From an uncultured Porphyromonadaceae bacterium (GTDB lineage: Bacteria; Bacteroidota; Bacteroidia; Bacteroidales; Muribaculaceae): a stretch of DNA of 7,327 nucleotides. Position numbers and translations under genes: made by a program. The notes under the pieces are model-generated. The model searched no databases, had not been told where the DNA came from, and worked only from the letters and a program-made list of their open reading frames with translations. The DNA is taken from NCBI GenBank assembly GCA_900546835.1, contig UREH01000117.1:1-7327 (forward strand), given 5' to 3'. Position 1 is the first letter of the stretch. Every line of letters begins with the position of its first letter. Positions 5,093-7,327 of the stretch are shown piece by piece.

Positions 5093-6056
5093 GGGAAGCG
5101 ACTTCGGCGGTTGCGTAGGCTACGCTTTGGCGGTTGATAAGAAAGATAAAGAAGCGCGTCTTTTGTATGCCGAGGGAGTTTTAGCAGATTCTCCGCAGTC
5201 GATTATCGAGGGATTCGAGTGCCAGCGGCGCCTCAATCACCGTGTCCAAAAATGGGTTGGGCACATCTCACTTTCCTATTCGCCCGAAGATTCGGATCGG
5301 CTTACTGACGCGGCGATGGTGAAACTGGCGCAGGAATATATGGAGAAAATGGGCATCGTGAATACCCAGTATATCATCGCCCGACATCTCGACAAGGAGC
5401 ATCCGCACTGCCATATCGTCTACAACCGGGTTGACTATAACGGCAAATGTATTGACGACGGATTCGAGCGTTACCGAAACGTCGAGATATGCAAGGAGCT
5501 TAAACGCAAGTACGGCCTGACTTTCGGAAATGGGAAGGATAAGGTGAAAACCGAGCGATTGCGAGGACGCGACAGGACCCGTCAGGAGATATATCTCGCC
5601 CTGCGTGATGCGCTTAAAGTCGCCAAAGACTGGACTTCTTTTCAGCGTGAACTTGCCAAAAACGGCGTGACGGTGAGAAAGAAATTCAGACGGAACACTA
5701 CCATCGTAGAGGGTCTTTCATTCGTCAAAGACGGTAGAAAATTCAAGGCTTCGGACATCGACAAAAAGCGTCGTTTCTCATACGCCAACATCTGCCGTAT
5801 TCTCGATGAGAACAAAAATGGAAAGAAAGCCACCGCTCCATCCATGCCGAAAGCTGCCACAAGGACACCGGTGCCACCATCACAAAAAGCTTCTTCTGTC
5901 GCAGAAAAAGTGATTGATACAACTGTCGATATAGCCGAAAATCTCTCCGCCGGAATCTGCGGACTCTTCCAAGTCGGCCCTGCCTACGACCCGGAAGAGG
6001 AGGCGTTCATCCGTCAGATGAACCGCCGAAAGAAAAAGAAAGGCAGAAGTATGTAA
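5073..6056 (+). CDS. Relaxase / mobilization nuclease
   Basis: A 327-residue relaxase of the Relaxase (PF03432) type. It would nick one strand at oriT, stay covalently bound through a tyrosine, and lead that strand into the recipient. The N-terminus MIGSISKGSDFGGCVGYAL holds the likely catalytic Tyr17 in the family position. H64 lies in WVGHISLSYSPED. The metal-binding motif III is complete: H105, D107, H110, H112 and H114 in HLDKEHPHCHIVYN. Residues 130-240 form the rest of the domain. A Pro/Thr/Ser-rich linker (245-270) and a basic end (RRKKKKGR, about 318-325) follow; the latter may aid DNA or coupling-protein binding. It resembles MobA/BmgA-like proteins of Bacteroides mobilizable elements; naming differs between elements, so no symbol is given. 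It overlaps mobC by 20 bp. No helicase or primase domain is attached. All key residues are present, so it looks functional. Confidence 0.93.
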   Translation: MIGSISKGSDFGGCVGYALAVDKKDKEARLLYAEGVLADSPQSIIEGFECQRRLNHRVQKWVGHISLSYSPEDSDRLTDAAMVKLAQEYMEKMGIVNTQYIIARHLDKEHPHCHIVYNRVDYNGKCIDDGFERYRNVEICKELKRKYGLTFGNGKDKVKTERLRGRDRTRQEIYLALRDALKVAKDWTSFQRELAKNGVTVRKKFRRNTTIVEGLSFVKDGRKFKASDIDKKRRFSYANICRILDENKNGKKATAPSMPKAATRTPVPPSQKASSVAEKVIDTTVDIAENLSAGICGLFQVGPAYDPEEEAFIRQMNRRKKKKGRSM

Positions 6057-6075
6057 CCATAAATTTTAGAATCTC

Positions 6076-6756
6076 ATGTCTGAAAAAATCGAAAATTCAT
6101 CCGGGGAATTCCTCGGAAACATCGCCGACGAACTCGGCAACATTTCGGGCGTATGCACCGAAATAAAGGAAACGCGACTCAACTGCGCCACCACCGATGA
6201 CCTCAACAACTTGGGGTCAACCCTTACCGATGCGGTCTCTGGAAAGGTTGACAACCTGCAATCGTCTATCGAATCTCAGACCCAAACTGTGAGTGAAATC
6301 GGCGAGAGCCTGACCGAATCCGTCAACAATCTCTCTGCCACTATGAAGGAGAGGATGGACAATTTCGCAGCCAATCCCCCGGTGCAGAAGGTCGAAAAGA
6401 CCGTCCGCATTGACAAATCCTCATGGCAGTGGTATGCCTCGCTCGCATTCTCCATAGGCTCATTCGCGCTTTGCGTTGCCGGATTTTTCTGGCAGGAAGG
6501 ACGTATCGAGCAATGTCGCATGGCCGATGTGAAATACCACTTCATAATGATGCACAACGGCGTCACATCCGAGGGCCTTGACAGCATCGAAAGTTGGTTC
6601 CGCGACCCTGAGCACGCAAAATATATCGAAAAAGAAGTGCGAGAATATGAGGAGCGAGTGCAGGAAACCGCCCGTGCCCTCCAACAGAAATACCGCCTCG
6701 AAGAGAAAATCAACGAACTCAATTCCCAAAACCAAAACAAAAATTCCAGAAAATGA
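6076..6756 (+). CDS. Single-pass membrane protein with coiled coils, mob-operon accessory
   Basis: A 226-residue protein I cannot assign to a named family. Residues 1-100 are mostly polar helix with spaced Leu/Ile (NLGSTLTDAV, VDNLQSSIES, VNNLSATMKER), likely coiled coil and slightly acidic. One strong hydrophobic segment at about 119-139 (WYASLAFSIGSFALCVAGFFW) is a transmembrane helix; there is no signal peptide. Residues 180-217 (AKYIEKEVREYEERVQETAR and beyond) form a second, highly charged coiled coil, and the end is Asn/Gln/Lys-rich. It starts 19 bp after the relaxase stop, and the next gene's ATG overlaps its TGA, so it belongs to the mob operon. By analogy with MobB of RSF1010, a membrane-spanning mobilization protein, it may tie the relaxosome to the envelope or the type IV coupling protein. 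That analogy is functional, not based on sequence. Confidence 0.75.
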   Translation: MSEKIENSSGEFLGNIADELGNISGVCTEIKETRLNCATTDDLNNLGSTLTDAVSGKVDNLQSSIESQTQTVSEIGESLTESVNNLSATMKERMDNFAANPPVQKVEKTVRIDKSSWQWYASLAFSIGSFALCVAGFFWQEGRIEQCRMADVKYHFIMMHNGVTSEGLDSIESWFRDPEHAKYIEKEVREYEERVQETARALQQKYRLEEKINELNSQNQNKNSRK

Positions 6757-7267
6757 AGAATCTCAACAATCTCAACCAACTCCTCTCCCGTATCAAATCC
6801 ACATTCAGCCACAAGGCCCCCCGGCAATCGCCACTGCCCCGACTGGAACACCTCCCTCGACCGACATCTCGGTCGTAAACGCCCCCCGGCTCAAAGCGGC
6901 ATTCAATGACGTGGAGAAATATCTCGCCGACCACTACGGCACTCCAACCTCGGCGCTCACCTATAAGAACTACGCCAACGGCGCCATTCTTGTCAGCACT
7001 GACAAAACCCTCGACTTCGCACTCATACTCCTCAACACGTCAGAAGGTCTAAAGAACCTTCCCGACAATGTGATGATTTTGGGCTATGTCAACTCCGCCA
7101 ACGGCAGCGAATGGCTCATCGGAGAAGTCGGGAGCTTTCTCTCTTTCCTCAAATCAACCTGCGAAAAGCACAAAATCCAGCACCTCGCCCTCGCCTTCAG
7201 CACCGACAAGCCCGACCACCCCGCCACCGTCAAAGATGCCGACATAACCTGCATCCGCCTCTGCTAA
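6753..7267 (+). CDS. Hypothetical protein, apparently split by a -1 frameshift
   Basis: I do not recognise this protein. The ATG at 6753 overlaps the TGA of the preceding gene (ATGA), a typical coupled start, and its frame reads MKNLNNLNQLLSRIKSTFSH before degrading and stopping at 6876-6878 (41 residues). The frame ending at 7267 is clearly coding (C-rich third positions; a soluble alpha/beta-looking protein with KAAFNDVEKYLADHYG, VMILGYV, LALAFST) but has no ATG after 6756. The only ATG starts in that frame, 6578 and 6647, lie deep in the previous gene. A one-base loss in the C6 run (6817-6822) would join both frames into one 171-residue protein. Either a base is missing, the ribosome slips by -1 on the C run, or translation starts internally. 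A gene caller may report 6578-7267; I consider that start unlikely. Confidence 0.55.
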
Positions 7268-7283
7268 CCATCCCATCCTCCCC

Positions 7284-7319
7284 AACGCCCCGACAAGAAA
7301 TCCCCCTTGCCGGGGCGTT
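7284..7319 (+). terminator. Strong hairpin closing the mobilization operon
   Basis: AACGCCCCG (7284-7292) and CGGGGCGTT (7311-7319) form a perfect 9-bp GC-rich stem. After one mismatch, CAAG/CTTG (7294-7297, 7306-7309) adds four more pairs around an 8-nt loop. It begins 16 bp after the last stop codon, with only a weak T-containing tail (ATCTGT) before the window ends. It most likely ends transcription of the plus-strand block and may work in both directions. Confidence 0.65.
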
Positions 7320-7327
7320 ATCTGTAG

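Noticed and set aside
6578..6752. Start of the last gene at 6578 or 6647
   Set aside because: This would give a 110-180 bp overlap with a clearly coding gene, and the residues there are Lys/Ser/Thr-rich shadow sequence. The ATGA start at 6753 plus a frameshift is more economical.
6276..6851. Long minus-strand frame opposite the membrane-protein gene
   Set aside because: It is a shadow: Cys/Ser/Trp-rich, without a start context, and opposite a gene with good coding character.

Overview
The window looks like part of a mobilizable element in the order Bacteroidales, most likely from a gut species. Three observations support this. The three minus-strand genes start just downstream of the Bacteroidetes -7 promoter element TAnnTTTG. 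The plus-strand genes follow the usual order of Bacteroidales mobilization modules: HTH protein, DUF3987, DUF3408, MobC, relaxase. Shine-Dalgarno sequences are not prominent. I cannot name a genus. No integrase, tRNA, rRNA, insertion sequence or CRISPR array is visible, so the element's ends probably lie outside the window.

The left half (about 87-3087) is AT-richer and reads leftward. A GNAT acetyltransferase (2556-3087) is broken by one extra base in a T run. It is followed by a PD-(D/E)XK nuclease-like protein (1124-2434) and a WYL-domain transcription regulator (87-1010). Each has its own -7 box. The WYL promoter also carries a near-perfect 12-bp inverted repeat that could be an operator. 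A WYL regulator next to a nuclease suggests a regulated defence or element-control pair; this is inference.

The intergenic region 3088-3380 separates the two gene blocks. It holds the GNAT promoter, a cluster of GTTA repeats, and a strongly structured segment (3260-3349) in which one strand can pair with either of two partners. That segment lies directly ahead of the first plus-strand gene.

The right half (3381-7319) reads rightward. It contains an excisionase-like HTH protein, a truncated DUF3987 remnant, a DUF3408 protein, a hairpin-rich 194-bp gap that is the best oriT candidate, MobC and a relaxase overlapping by 20 bp, a one-pass membrane protein with predicted coiled coils, and an unrecognised gene split by an apparent one-base deletion in a C6 run. 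A strong hairpin at 7284-7319 closes the block. MobC and the relaxase would form the relaxosome at oriT, the membrane protein may link it to the envelope or the transfer channel, and the channel itself would have to come from a co-resident conjugative element.
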